From Streptomyces sp. DH24 (GTDB lineage Bacteria; Actinomycetota; Actinomycetes; Streptomycetales; Streptomycetaceae), in NCBI RefSeq assembly GCF_029813775.1, contig NZ_JARVKW010000014.1, positions 1 to 64,000 on the forward strand: a DNA stretch of 64,000 bases. The letters run 5' to 3'. Under the pieces are notes generated by a model, which did no database searches, was not told the origin of the DNA, and saw nothing but the letters and a program-made list of their open reading frames with translations. The translations under genes and the position numbers were made by a program. This document shows positions 9,115 through 17,418 of this stretch, one piece after another. The first letter of the stretch is position 1, and the number at the start of each line of letters is the position of its first letter.

Positions 9115-9703
9115 CCTTCACAGCAACCTCCTGTCGGTTGCCGCACCTTCTTCCCCGAGTCTGCGCAACCTCGCATATTTTGCCCATTTTGCCTGGTCGG
9201 AGCGGCGCTCCAGATCGGTGCGAGCACGTCCCGCCTCCGTCAGGCGGCGTTCGTGGGTGCTCGTGCGGCCGGTGCGTCGGCGGACATGGGATGCAGAGGA
9301 AACAGCATGTCGACTGCATGGCGAGCGAACCGGGAACGGGCGGATGCCGCTCCGGTCCACGGTGATTGCTCGACGCGGTGCCGGTGCGGCCCTCGGCCAG
9401 GTTTGGTTGCCAGTGGAGGGGGCGACGTCCGATCCCAAAAACTGGCGCCCACGTGCTCGACGAAAGATCATACGGGAACAAGCCTTGGCTCCGCCCAGGT
9501 CGATGGAAGGCGGGATGGAAGCTCCCCGTGCACGCCACTTCCGGTCCGTGTCCGGGACGGCGTCCCGGGCGCCTCGCAGTCTGAGCGCCCGAGGGAGGCC
9601 GCGTCATCGGATCCGACGCCGCAGCGAGACCCTCATAACTGGCAAGCCGCTGTGAAGGCCACCTCCTGCAGTGGCGTCCTGAGGGTGCAGGCAGGTCTGC
9701 GAT
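9115..9703. other. No recognisable gene
   Basis: Nearly 600 bases, somewhat lower in GC around 9170-9200. Short frames exist on both strands but none has a domain or a convincing ribosome site. The right end merges into the promoter of the SPW gene. Confidence 0.4.
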
Positions 9704-9727
9704 GGTTACCCCGCCCCTGAGGGGTAC
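9704..9727 (+). promoter_or_regulatory. SigB-type promoter for the SPW-repeat gene
   Basis: GGTT at 9704 and GGGTAC at 9722 are separated by 14 bases, matching the GNNT-N14-16-GGGTAY consensus reported for SigB-family promoters in Streptomyces. It lies about 43 bases before the chosen start codon. The box is also an imperfect palindrome. Confidence 0.55.
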
Positions 9728-9770
9728 CCGCCTTCACGTAATGCACATAACGGGCAAATCGGAGGTCGGA

Positions 9771-10241
9771 ATGGCAACGCATCCCCGGTCGGACATGGAA
9801 ACGCACCCCGACATCCTCGCCATGCGCAGTCGACATGAGATGGCCGAGCGTGTCGCGAGTACTCCGAGGGCGCAGGCCGTCGAGGCGATGGCCCTGATCA
9901 CGGGCCTCTACCTGGCGGCCTCACCGTGGATCGCGGGTTTCAACGGCTTTTCCACCCTGGCCGTCAACAACTTGATCGTCGGTATCGCATACGCCGTGAT
10001 CATGAGCGGTGGCTTTGGTCGGGCATACGAGCGCTCGCACAGCATGGCGTGGGCCGCTTGCGCACTCAGCGTGTGGACGATCTTTGCGCCCTGGGTTGTA
10101 GCAGGAGACGTCAGTACCACCAGGACCATAGTCAACAACATCATCGTCGGCGTGATCGCGCTCCTGCTGGCCCTTATGGCCGCCGCAGCCGCCCGCCCGG
10201 TGGATCGGTCGTCCGGCGATCACTCATCCCCGCCCAGGTGA
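9771..10241 (+). CDS. SPW-repeat membrane protein
   Basis: 156 aa. Two SPW-type repeats are visible: ITGLYLAASPWIAGF in the first half and SVWTIFAPWVVAG in the second, each followed by a hydrophobic helix, giving four membrane segments. An N-terminal cytoplasmic stretch of about 40 residues is charged. The role of SPW proteins is unknown; in Streptomyces they often belong to stress regulons, which agrees with the promoter box here. ATG 9771 has GGAGG nearby (cggaggtcgga); an ATG at 9741 would add ten residues. Confidence 0.8.
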   Translation: MATHPRSDMETHPDILAMRSRHEMAERVASTPRAQAVEAMALITGLYLAASPWIAGFNGFSTLAVNNLIVGIAYAVIMSGGFGRAYERSHSMAWAACALSVWTIFAPWVVAGDVSTTRTIVNNIIVGVIALLLALMAAAAARPVDRSSGDHSSPPR

Positions 10242-10550
10242 TCGAGCTGGATCCGAAGGTCGTGGCACCTACCGCTACCGCGCTACCGGGAGCCGCCTGT
10301 TGTCGGTGCTTTGGCCCCCGTCAGGCCGCTCCTGGCGGAGGCGGGCTTGCCCGGTCGTCAGCTCCGTAAACAGCGACGAGTTCCGCGTAATCAATCAGCG
10401 TCCAGGGCGCCCCGGAGGCTCGGACTGCCACGGCCGGCCGAGCCGTGGTCGGCAAGCTACCTTGAAGCCACCTCTGGCCCTCGCGGGCCACCGAACTTAC
10501 GGCCCTGCTTCGGTGTGAGTTTCCGACGCCCGCGCGTACGCCCCGGCGCC
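10242..10550. other. No recognisable gene
   Basis: Stretch between the SPW gene and the phosphatase remnant. No frame shows domain similarity. Confidence 0.4.
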
Positions 10551-11215
10551 GGCCTTATGGAACTGCGCATCACCACCGACAGTGTCGGCGTCACTGTGTG
10601 GGACAGCGACCTCACGGTCCCCACCGACCGGGGCCGGCCGACCTCGGCAGGATCGGTCAGTACGGCCTCGAGATCGTCATGGCCTTCACAGTGCTTGTCA
10701 ATCAGCAGGAGCCGGTCGGCAAACGCATCACGCCTTGTCACCATTTTCTCCTGTGCACACCAAGCAGCGCCCTACTGGCGAAAGATCCACGAACACTCGA
10801 GCGGCTGGAGCTGCTTCATGACGCGGCAACCCGCATCAGCGGCTCCCTGGACCTCACCCGCAATGCCGAGCAGTTCGCTGTAGCGGCGGCCAGTGGGTGC
10901 TGGCCCCGAGAGGGCCATCCGGTCGGTGCGACCTTCCGGATTGGCCACGAAGAAGCCGAGCACCTGCGCAAAGGCACGCCCGGTCTCCTGCCGGATCTGC
11001 ATCTAATCCGGGCGGAGCTGATGGACGACGCGGAAGGAGCCCCGCTCATGCTGCCCCCGGCCGCCACAGCCCTGACGGTGCTGCCGCCGCTGGTCAGAGG
11101 TGGTGTACTGGGGGCGGTAGGACTCTGGCGCCCCGGGGAACGGGCCCCATTCGATCCGGCGGATGAGATCGGCGCTCGGGCCTCGCTGAGCCTCGACAGA
11201 GGACTCCGCGGTCAA
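10551..11215 (+). pseudogene. Remnant of an ATP-binding SpoIIE-family phosphatase
   Basis: MELRITTDSVGVTVWDSDL is the first strand of an RsbW-like HATPase. After a one-base frameshift near 10630 the protein resumes with PADLGRIGQYGLEIVMAF and EPVGKRIT, the ATP-lid part. It then continues in frame to a GAF start, RLELLHDAATRISGSLDLTR, with GAF sequence up to about 11215. This domain order is that of ATP-binding SpoIIE phosphatases. The catalytic PP2C part is missing, replaced by an IS110 fragment. It was probably an anti-sigma or partner-switching regulator. Confidence 0.6.
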
Positions 11216-11851
11216 GGCCCGCACCCAGGCGATCAATCAGCTCGAGGCCGTCCTGGTCATGGCCGACCCCGCTCTACGGGAACGCTTGTCTGGTCTGGGT
11301 AACCGCGAGCTGTTCCGCACATGCGCGCGCCTCGGCCTGCGCGACGGCGGGGGCGACGAGGACGCGGTGGCCCGGGCCACCCATATGACCCTGAGCATGC
11401 TCGCCGAGCGCATTGAGCAGCTCACCGGGCAGATCGACGAGCTGAACCGACGCCTGACCCGGCGCAACTGCTCGTACCGGTGGGCATCGGCCCGGACAGT
11501 GCCGTCACCTTGCTGATCGCCATGGGAGACAATCCCGAGCGGCTGAGCACTGAGGCTTCCTTCGCCGCTTTGTGCGCGGTCAGTCCCATCGAGTACTCCT
11601 CGGGCCGCCGGACCTCGCGTCGCCTCAACCATGGCGGCGACCGGCAGGCGAACGCCGCCGTGCACCGCATCGTGTTCACCCGGCTGCGCTTCGATCCCTG
11701 CACCCAGGCGTACTACGAACGCCGCACGGACGAGGGCAAGACCCGACGTGAGATCATTCGATGCCTCAAGCGATATGCCGCCCGAGAGGTCTTCAACCTG
11801 GTCAGGACGGTATCCACCAAACCCCGTTATAGGGGCGTCCGTGATACGTGA
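11216..11851 (+). mobile_element. IS110-family transposase remnant
   Basis: The C-terminal transposase_20 half is present: RLSGLGNRELFRTCARL, AERIEQLTGQIDELNRRL, then after a frameshift PVGIGPDSAVTLLIAMGDN, RTSRRLNHGGDRQANAA and RRTDEGKTRREIIRCLKRY. The N-terminal DEDD catalytic domain is missing, and the two halves lie in different frames with a small deletion between them near 11470. It cannot be active. Shorter pieces of a related element appear near 12450 and 12830. Confidence 0.75.
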
Positions 11852-11864
11852 GAGGGTCTGGGGC

Positions 11865-11972
11865 GTGAGTGAGACAGTGCCGAACACCCTGCAATACCGC
11901 TTTGACGGGCCAGAAGACGCTCCCGTCCTGATCCTGGGTCCCTCACTGGGTACCACATGGCACAGGTTGTAG
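11865..11972 (+). pseudogene. Truncated 5' copy of pcaL (35 codons)
   Basis: GTG 11865 opens a peptide containing LQYRFDGPEDAPVLILGPSL that tracks the first residues of the pcaL gene at 61027 (MQYRFDGPEQAPVLVMGPSL). Similarity ends abruptly after GTTWH, and a TAG follows three codons later. Two blocks are identical to the right copy (see the repeat entries). It is the left-hand partner of a duplicated target sequence. Confidence 0.7.
11890..11964 (+). repeat. Left attachment-like duplication
   Basis: Bases 11890-11911 and 11949-11964 are identical to 61052-61073 and 61111-61126. The spacing is the same, giving a constant offset of 49,162. The shared blocks contain TACCGCTTTGACGGGCC and GGTACCACATGGCACA. 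Similarity stops right after the second block, as expected at a recombination crossover. Confidence 0.55.
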
Positions 11973-12443
11973 AGACCGTCCAGGGCCGTCTACGCCAGTC
12001 CACTACGGGCATGAAATTGCAGGTCGGAGCGTCTTGGTCCGAGAGCGTCTGCCCAGTTGGTGATGGCTGTGTGATACGCGGGTGATATGGCGATGCCCTG
12101 CCGAGGCGCGTCCTGGCGGGGAGTCTGCCCGGATCCGTGAGGCATCGAAGCCGCACCGGAGCGCTCCGGTGCGGCTTCGCCGTGAGGTCGAACGTGCTGG
12201 CGCGCACGATGCGGTCGGTGCCGCTAAGGAGTCCGCGTGCCTGTGCCACTCTCGGGTGCCTGATTTGCGATCGCACCCGCTCATCCGTCCGTACCGGGGT
12301 GCGTTTTTCCCCAGCGCGACCGGGACGCGTGAGTGCGGGAGCGGTTACGGCCGGATCGACTGACTGGCCACCGGCACAGCTGAACTGGCCATCTCGGCCT
12401 GTGGCCAGGCCACGGCTGCTTCGCTGTCGCGTGTGAGGTCCAT
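11973..12443. other. Gene-free junction DNA
   Basis: Immediately inside the left attachment-like site. It holds the strong palindrome at 12146 and otherwise no recognisable gene. Confidence 0.4.
12146..12179. terminator. Perfect 34-base palindrome, likely bidirectional terminator
   Basis: Seventeen bases (CGAAGCCGCACCGGAGC) are followed by their exact complement with no loop. No T-run follows, as is usual in Streptomyces. Position at the island edge also allows a protein-binding role. Confidence 0.55.
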
Positions 12444-12832
12444 GTGGACGTCGATCCGTGCTCCCGGAACTGTTACGAACGCCGCATCGGGAACCCGCGC
12501 GAGAGGGTCCTTGACGTTCATCCAGCCGACGTCGAATGGATGAGCAACAACACCGAAAGCTGGACGGTCACCGTCGAGAAGCAGGACGGGGCTGCCTCCC
12601 TGGCGGAGGCGCTGCACGCCCTGATCGCAGAGGATTCCGACCAAGGCGTGCGTATGGGACGGCTTCACTCCAGTTTGCAGCGCGCGGCAGGCGGCGCGCC
12701 CGGCTACGTCAGGCTTTACGAGCTCCACGTTTCTCCCGAGTTCCGACAAAGGGGAGTGGCACGAGCTTTGGTCGATGAGTTGTTTGCTCGGGTGCCCGCT
12801 CGGATTTTCATACGTTCCTGGACCCGACGAAA
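12444..12832 (+). pseudogene. GNAT acetyltransferase fragment
   Basis: The central part reads RLYELHVSPEFRQRGVARAL, the acetyl-CoA binding motif A of GNAT enzymes (Q/RxxGxA). It is preceded by about 60 plausible residues from TESWTVTVEKQDG. The frame is entered through a short IS110-like piece (DPC...YERR) and leaves into another IS110 piece after ARVPARIF, so both ends are foreign. No complete acetyltransferase can be made. Confidence 0.5.
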
Positions 12833-12957
12833 TTGCTCGCACCGGTGGCCACCGGCCCGGACGGCGCCGTCACCTTGCTGGTCATCATGGGAGACAATCC
12901 CGAGCGGCTGAACATGGAGGCGTCCTTCGCCACCCTTCGCGCAGTCGGGCCCAGCTG
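12833..12957 (+). mobile_element. Short IS110 transposase fragment
   Basis: PVATGPDGAVTLLVIMGDNP followed by ERLNMEASFATLRAVGPS parallels the segment at 11480 of the larger IS110 remnant, diverged by about a third. Only around 40 codons remain. It sits directly upstream of the flavin reductase promoter box. Confidence 0.6.
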
Positions 12958-13013
12958 GAACGCGAGTCCGCTACTTCTGGTGCCGTCTTGGCCCGGTCGG
13001 GTGCACGGCGGGG

Positions 13014-13035
13014 GCGTCCGCCCGCAGCGGGGTAC
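13014..13035 (+). promoter_or_regulatory. SigB-like promoter, flavin reductase gene
   Basis: GGGTAC at 13030-13035 lies exactly 9 bases before the ATG, as in three other genes of the window. A GCGT at 13014 is only 12 bases upstream, shorter than the usual 14-16, so the -35 assignment is weak. Confidence 0.4.
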
Positions 13036-13044
13036 GGCTGTGTC

Positions 13045-13656
13045 ATGAAGGCACTGGTGATCAATTGCACGCTCAAGAAGTCCCCCGAGCCGTCCAACAC
13101 TGCCGCGCTGGCCGAGGTCGTCGGCGACTGGCTGGCGGAGAACGCTGACGTCGAGGTCGAGTACGTCCGAGCCGTTGATCTCGACATCCACCCCGGCGTG
13201 GTCAGTGAAGCCGTCGCCGCAGGCGATGACTGGCCCGCGGTGCATGCCAAGCTGCTGCGGGCGCAGATTCTCGTCATCGCCTCGCCGACCTGGCTCGGCC
13301 GGCCGTCCTCGGTCGCCCAGCGCGTCCTGGAACGCATGGACGCCATGCTGTCCGAGACGGACGACGAGGACCGCCCCGTCGCCTACAACCGCGTCGCGGG
13401 AGTCGTCGTCACCGGGAACGAGGACGGGGCGCACCACGTGATCAGCGAGATCAACGGCGCTCTGTGCGACATCGGCTACACCGTCCCCGGCCAGTCGTGG
13501 ACCTACTGGCACCTGGGCCCCGGGCCGGGCCCGGACTACCTCGACGACCGACGCGGTCACGACTGGTCCCACAAGACCGGCCGCGCGATGGCCGCCAACC
13601 TGTGCGGCACCGCGCGTGCGCTGGCCGCGAGCCCACTGGGCGCTCCGCCTCAGTGA
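13045..13656 (+). CDS. NADPH-dependent FMN reductase / flavodoxin-family protein
   Basis: 203 aa. It begins MKALVINCTLKKSPEPSNTA, the phosphate loop of flavodoxin-like FMN reductases. Further family features are LVIASPTWLGRPSSVAQRVL around residue 90 and GVVVTGNEDGAHHVISEI near 130. It should reduce FMN or quinones in the cytosol. The ATG is only 9 bases from a GGGTAC box, with no ribosome site, suggesting a near-leaderless message. A divergent copy of its C-terminal third survives as a scar at 30815-31027. The alcohol dehydrogenase operon follows after 149 bases. Confidence 0.85.
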   Translation: MKALVINCTLKKSPEPSNTAALAEVVGDWLAENADVEVEYVRAVDLDIHPGVVSEAVAAGDDWPAVHAKLLRAQILVIASPTWLGRPSSVAQRVLERMDAMLSETDDEDRPVAYNRVAGVVVTGNEDGAHHVISEINGALCDIGYTVPGQSWTYWHLGPGPGPDYLDDRRGHDWSHKTGRAMAANLCGTARALAASPLGAPPQ

Positions 13657-13805
13657 GCCTTGCCCCGTGGCCCGGGAAGGACGGTGCTGGTCACTGTTTT
13701 GAGCCGGGCAGGAAGGAAACTCCGGGAGCAGTCGCGCATATCGGCCCTTGTGGCCGGGTGCCTTCCGTCGGCCGGTCGCCGCGGACGTGAGGAACGGAGG
13801 GACGC

Positions 13806-15131
13806 ATGAAGGCTGTCGTGTGGCACGGACTGGGGGAAATTCGCCTGGACGACGTGCCGGAGCCGAAGATCGAAGACGCCCACGACGCGATCGTGCGCAT
13901 CACGACGTCCGCGATCTGCGGCACGGACCTCCACTTCATCCGCGGCACCATGCCCGGCATGCAGGAGGGCCGGATCCTCGGCCACGAGGCGGTCGGCGTT
14001 GTGGAGGAGGTCGGACCGCAGGTGCGCAACCTCCGTCCCGGTGACCGCGTGGTGGTGCCGTCCACCGTCGCGTGCGGCACGTGCAGCTACTGCCGCGCCG
14101 GCTACTACGCGCAGTGCGACAACGCCAACCCCGGCGGTTCGCGGGCCGGCACCGTCTTCTTCGGCGGTCCACAGGCCGCCGGGGGCCTGGACGGGCTCCA
14201 GGCCGAGTACGCGCGGATCCCGTACGCCCACGTCGGACTGGTCCCGCTGCCGGACACCGTCGACGACGCCCAGGCCATCCTGCTCTCCGACATCTATCCC
14301 ACCGCCTGGTTCGGGGCGCGGCTCGCTGAGATCGGCGCCGGGGACACCGTGGCGATCGTCGGGGCCGGACCGATCGGACAGGCCGCCATCGCCTGCGCCC
14401 GCCTCCAGGGCGCAGGGCGCATCATCGTCGTCGACGGTGTGGGCGACCGGCTGGAGCTGGCCCGCGACCAGCACGCCGAGACGGTCGACTTCAACGCCGA
14501 GGACCCGGTCGAGGCCGTGGTGCAGCTGACTGGCGGCATCGGGGCGGACCGGGTGGTCGACGCCGTGGGCGTGGACGCCCAGCGCCCGTCCCACGGGCCG
14601 GCGGCCGAAGCCCTGCGCAGTCAGGGCGAGCAGTTCGACCACGAACGGGACGAGGCGGCTCCGGAGCAGAACCCGGACGGAAAGACGTGGTTGCCCGGCG
14701 ACGCGCCGTCGCTGGCGGCCCGCTGGGCGGTGCAGATGGCGGCCAAGGCCGGCACGATCGGCACCGTGGGGGTCTATCCGCCGCAGGTGCAGCACTATCC
14801 GTTCGGCGAGGCGTTCATGAAGAACCTCACGCTCAAGATGGGCAACTGCAACCACCGCCGCTACGTGCCCGAGCTGGTGTCGATGGTCGCCGCAGGCCGG
14901 CTCGACCCCACGCCACTGATCACCCGCTGGGTCGGAACCGAGGACGCGCTCGACGCCTACCGGACTTTCGACCGGCGCGAGTCCGGCTGGACGAAGGTGG
15001 CCCTCGGGGTCGCGGGCGACGGTTCCGTCGCACCCGGCCTCGGTGAAGCGGCAGGAACGGGAGCGGCGACCACAGCGGGCACGCAGGCCCGGGTGGCGAC
15101 GGACCACGAGGGCGGGGGTGACCGGTCGTGA
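13806..15131 (+). CDS. Zinc-dependent alcohol dehydrogenase (formaldehyde dehydrogenase-like)
   Basis: 441 aa, medium-chain dehydrogenase. Catalytic zinc ligands are in SAICGTDLHF and GHEAVGVVEEVG. The structural zinc loop is CGTCSYCRAGYYAQC, and the NAD-binding turn is VAIVGAGPIGQAAIACARLQ. It resembles the glutathione-independent formaldehyde dehydrogenase branch, with a long insertion of charged residues around 270-310 and an extra Ala/Gly/Thr-rich C-terminal tail. A GGAGGG ribosome site precedes ATG 13806. The stop overlaps the next small gene. Substrate cannot be read from sequence. Confidence 0.88.
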   Translation: MKAVVWHGLGEIRLDDVPEPKIEDAHDAIVRITTSAICGTDLHFIRGTMPGMQEGRILGHEAVGVVEEVGPQVRNLRPGDRVVVPSTVACGTCSYCRAGYYAQCDNANPGGSRAGTVFFGGPQAAGGLDGLQAEYARIPYAHVGLVPLPDTVDDAQAILLSDIYPTAWFGARLAEIGAGDTVAIVGAGPIGQAAIACARLQGAGRIIVVDGVGDRLELARDQHAETVDFNAEDPVEAVVQLTGGIGADRVVDAVGVDAQRPSHGPAAEALRSQGEQFDHERDEAAPEQNPDGKTWLPGDAPSLAARWAVQMAAKAGTIGTVGVYPPQVQHYPFGEAFMKNLTLKMGNCNHRRYVPELVSMVAAGRLDPTPLITRWVGTEDALDAYRTFDRRESGWTKVALGVAGDGSVAPGLGEAAGTGAATTAGTQARVATDHEGGGDRS

Positions 15132-15289
15132 CGGCGAAAGCGGGCGAGAAGGCACAGAAGACGGGCGACTTCTACTGCGCCAGTTGCAGCGAGAAGGTCC
15201 ATGTCGAGGAAGGTGACAAGATCCCCTCCTGCCCGAACGGACACAAGGAGTTCGGGACCCGCCGCAACGAACCGGGCAACAAGTCCTGA
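15128..15289 (+). CDS. 53-aa zinc-ribbon protein coupled to the dehydrogenase
   Basis: GTG 15128 overlaps the dehydrogenase TGA (GTGA). The peptide contains DFYCASCSEKVHVEEGDKIP followed by SCPNGHKEFGTRRNEPG. CxxC followed after about 17 residues by C-x-x-x-H suggests a small zinc ribbon or rubredoxin-like knuckle. Highly charged, cytoplasmic. Overlap with the upstream gene argues for co-translation and a shared task, perhaps as a redox or metal accessory; that is inference. No named family is recognised. Confidence 0.7.
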   Translation: MTAKAGEKAQKTGDFYCASCSEKVHVEEGDKIPSCPNGHKEFGTRRNEPGNKS

Positions 15290-15438
15290 CCGGGCGGAGC
15301 GCTGCCGGTGGCCGAGCCACGTCAAGGGCTCCCACCCGGTGACGAGTCCCGGCCGCCCAGTGCCCCGGAGTGCTACACCACCGGCGCCGTCATGGCCCTG
15401 GGCGCTTTGACCGGTCGGCTCCTCGACGGGCAGGCCGC

Positions 15439-16722
15439 TCAGTGCGTACGGGGCCGGTCGTCGTGGCTGCTGGTTCCCGTGTCGCTGTGCCCCTGCGGGA
15501 TGCCGGGGTCCGGCCGATGCTGTGGGTTTCCGTCGTCGTCGGGGAGGCCGATCAGTTTCTCGACGTCGAAGATCCGTGCGATCGGTACGTCCGTGCTGCT
15601 GTGGGCGACGATCGAGAAGGCGATGGTGACGGCGATCAGGGTGAACGCCTCCTCGCCCTGCGGGATGCCGGCCTGCAGCACCAGCAGTCCGTAGACCACC
15701 GAGGCGAATCCCTTGGGACCGAACCACGCCGCGGTGACTTTCTCCTTGCGGTTGAAGTCGGTGCCCACCAGGGACAGCAGCAGCGAGGCCGGGCGGATGA
15801 GGAAGATGGACAGGACCGCCACCGCGTAGCCGCCGATCGACAGCTCGCCGAAGAGGTGAGGGGTGAGCAGCGCGCCGAAGACCAGCAGCGCCGCGAACTT
15901 GGCCAGCTCGGCCAGGGCTCCTCCCAGCGGATCGAAGGCGTCCTTGGCCTGCGGCGCGAGTGCGGCGATCATCGCGCCGGCGGAGAAGGCGGCCAGGTAG
16001 GGGTTGGCGTGGGTGAGGTGGCAGGCCGCGTACAGGATGACTCCGACCGCCAGCGGCAGCAGGGGCTGGAGCGCGGGTTCCGCGCCCAACAGGCGGAACC
16101 GGACCAGCCAGTGCACGACCAGCGGCAGGGTCACGCCGAAGAGGAGTCCGAGGAGGAGTTCGCCGGCGATCGAGGCGAGACCGACGTCCTCGGCGTGGCC
16201 GGCGGGTGCGGCGGCCGCGATGAGGACGAGGACGAACGGCAGCGCGAGACCGTCGTTGACGCCGCTTTCGATGTTGAGCAGTTGCCGCAGCCGGGCGGGG
16301 ACCTCCTCGCGGCCCACGATGGCCGAGGCGAACACCGGGTCGGTGGGTGCCAGCACCGCGCCGACCAGGAAGGACGTCGTCCAGTCCAGGCCCACCAGAA
16401 AGTGCGTCAGCAGCGCGACCCCGAGGAAGGCCAGCGGCATGCCCAGGCCGAGCGCGCGGGCCGGATTGCGCCAGGATCGGCGCAGGGCCGGGAAGGAGAC
16501 GTGCATGCCGTCGGTGAAGAGCACCGCGAAGAGCGCCAGATCCGCGGTGACCCGGACGATGTCGCTGTCGGGGGTGATGTGGATCAGGCCGAGGAAGCCG
16601 TCGCTGACGAGCGCGCCGCCCACCAGGAACAGCAGCGAGGTAGAGAGCACCGACCGGGCGGCCAGCCCGGACAGCAGTACCGCCACCAGCAGCGCCACTC
16701 CGAAGACGATGACGAGTACCAC
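15439..16722 (-). CDS. Cation/proton antiporter, CPA1 (NhaP-like)
   Basis: 427 aa with about 12 membrane helices. Key family motifs are AVLAPTDPVFASAIVGREEV and LLNIESGVNDGLALPFVLVL, containing the ion-binding Asp/Asn-Asp residues of Na+/H+ exchangers. VTAAWFGPKGFASVVYGLLV lies near the end. The C-terminal 45 residues are a polar tail rich in His, Asp and Thr. I chose GTG 16722 because GGGGAG precedes it and the first helix begins there; the frame upstream to 16830 is charged and unlikely to be translated. A second, different antiporter lies at 21456. Confidence 0.85.
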   Translation of the reverse strand: MVLVIVFGVALLVAVLLSGLAARSVLSTSLLFLVGGALVSDGFLGLIHITPDSDIVRVTADLALFAVLFTDGMHVSFPALRRSWRNPARALGLGMPLAFLGVALLTHFLVGLDWTTSFLVGAVLAPTDPVFASAIVGREEVPARLRQLLNIESGVNDGLALPFVLVLIAAAAPAGHAEDVGLASIAGELLLGLLFGVTLPLVVHWLVRFRLLGAEPALQPLLPLAVGVILYAACHLTHANPYLAAFSAGAMIAALAPQAKDAFDPLGGALAELAKFAALLVFGALLTPHLFGELSIGGYAVAVLSIFLIRPASLLLSLVGTDFNRKEKVTAAWFGPKGFASVVYGLLVLQAGIPQGEEAFTLIAVTIAFSIVAHSSTDVPIARIFDVEKLIGLPDDDGNPQHRPDPGIPQGHSDTGTSSHDDRPRTH

Positions 16723-16934
16723 CTGAAACGCTCCCCGCTGTCGACCGGCCTGTGTGACGTCGCCCTGGGACAGTAGGTGTCCCTGCCATGGCCTGAGCCT
16801 GGTACGCGTACCCGTCGGGGGCTTGCTCATTGCACAGTGCCGTCCGGATCAGCTGTGCCCGGAACGTGGTGACCGCAGGAGCGCGGACCCGGCCCGCAAG
16901 GGTCCGTGCCGCGGCGCGCTGACCGGTCCCTTGT

Positions 16935-17267
16935 TCAGACCGGACGCGGCTCCGAGCGCCGGCCGCGCAGGACGTTCCAACAGAACCGGATGCCTCGGAA
17001 GCAGAGAAGCAGCACCGCCAACTGGACGACACAGCCAGCGGCCGCCAGCGCGCCGTTGCCGACGGCGCGCAGGACCGAGCCGGCGAAGGCATTTCCACCC
17101 TCTTGTGTCGCGGCCGCCGCCGTACTGATAGGAATCGCCGTCTCCAGCATCCTGGCAAGCAGTGCCGCCGCCGCCAGTCCGGCACCGCCTTGAAGGAGCC
17201 TGCCCACGAGACCTCGTTTCGTCGACGGTCCGTGCACAGTGCCCTCCCTGTGTGCGTGCTCAACCAC
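16935..17267 (-). CDS. Small membrane protein, unknown
   Basis: 110 aa. Two hydrophobic stretches are visible, GGAGLAAAALLARMLETA and ALAAAGCVVQLAVLLLCF, followed by a basic tail (RFCWNVLRGRRSEPR), consistent with a two-helix inner membrane protein. I do not recognise a family. It is the only plausible gene between the antiporter and the molybdopterin gene pair. The start codon is uncertain. Confidence 0.45.
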   Translation of the reverse strand: MVEHAHREGTVHGPSTKRGLVGRLLQGGAGLAAAALLARMLETAIPISTAAAATQEGGNAFAGSVLRAVGNGALAAAGCVVQLAVLLLCFRGIRFCWNVLRGRRSEPRPV

Positions 17268-17418
17268 TGTCTCACCTCACCACACGCTGTGCTCCGCAGA
17301 ACGCCGGGGCGGCTCGGCCCTGATCTGCTGCACGCGCAAGGCGGAACCGCGAGTTCGACCGTGGAGGACCAGCGACGACGTTGCATCCACACGCGGCTCC
17401 GCACGCACAGTCCTGCGG

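Noticed and set aside
12180..12330. Possible tRNA or tRNA fragment at the left edge as attachment site
   Set aside because: No cloverleaf could be folded by eye and no anticodon stem fits. The pcaL duplication explains the edge better.
12345..12842. 165-codon minus-strand frame opposite the GNAT fragment
   Set aside because: The plus strand carries a clear acetyl-CoA motif; the minus frame has no recognisable domain.
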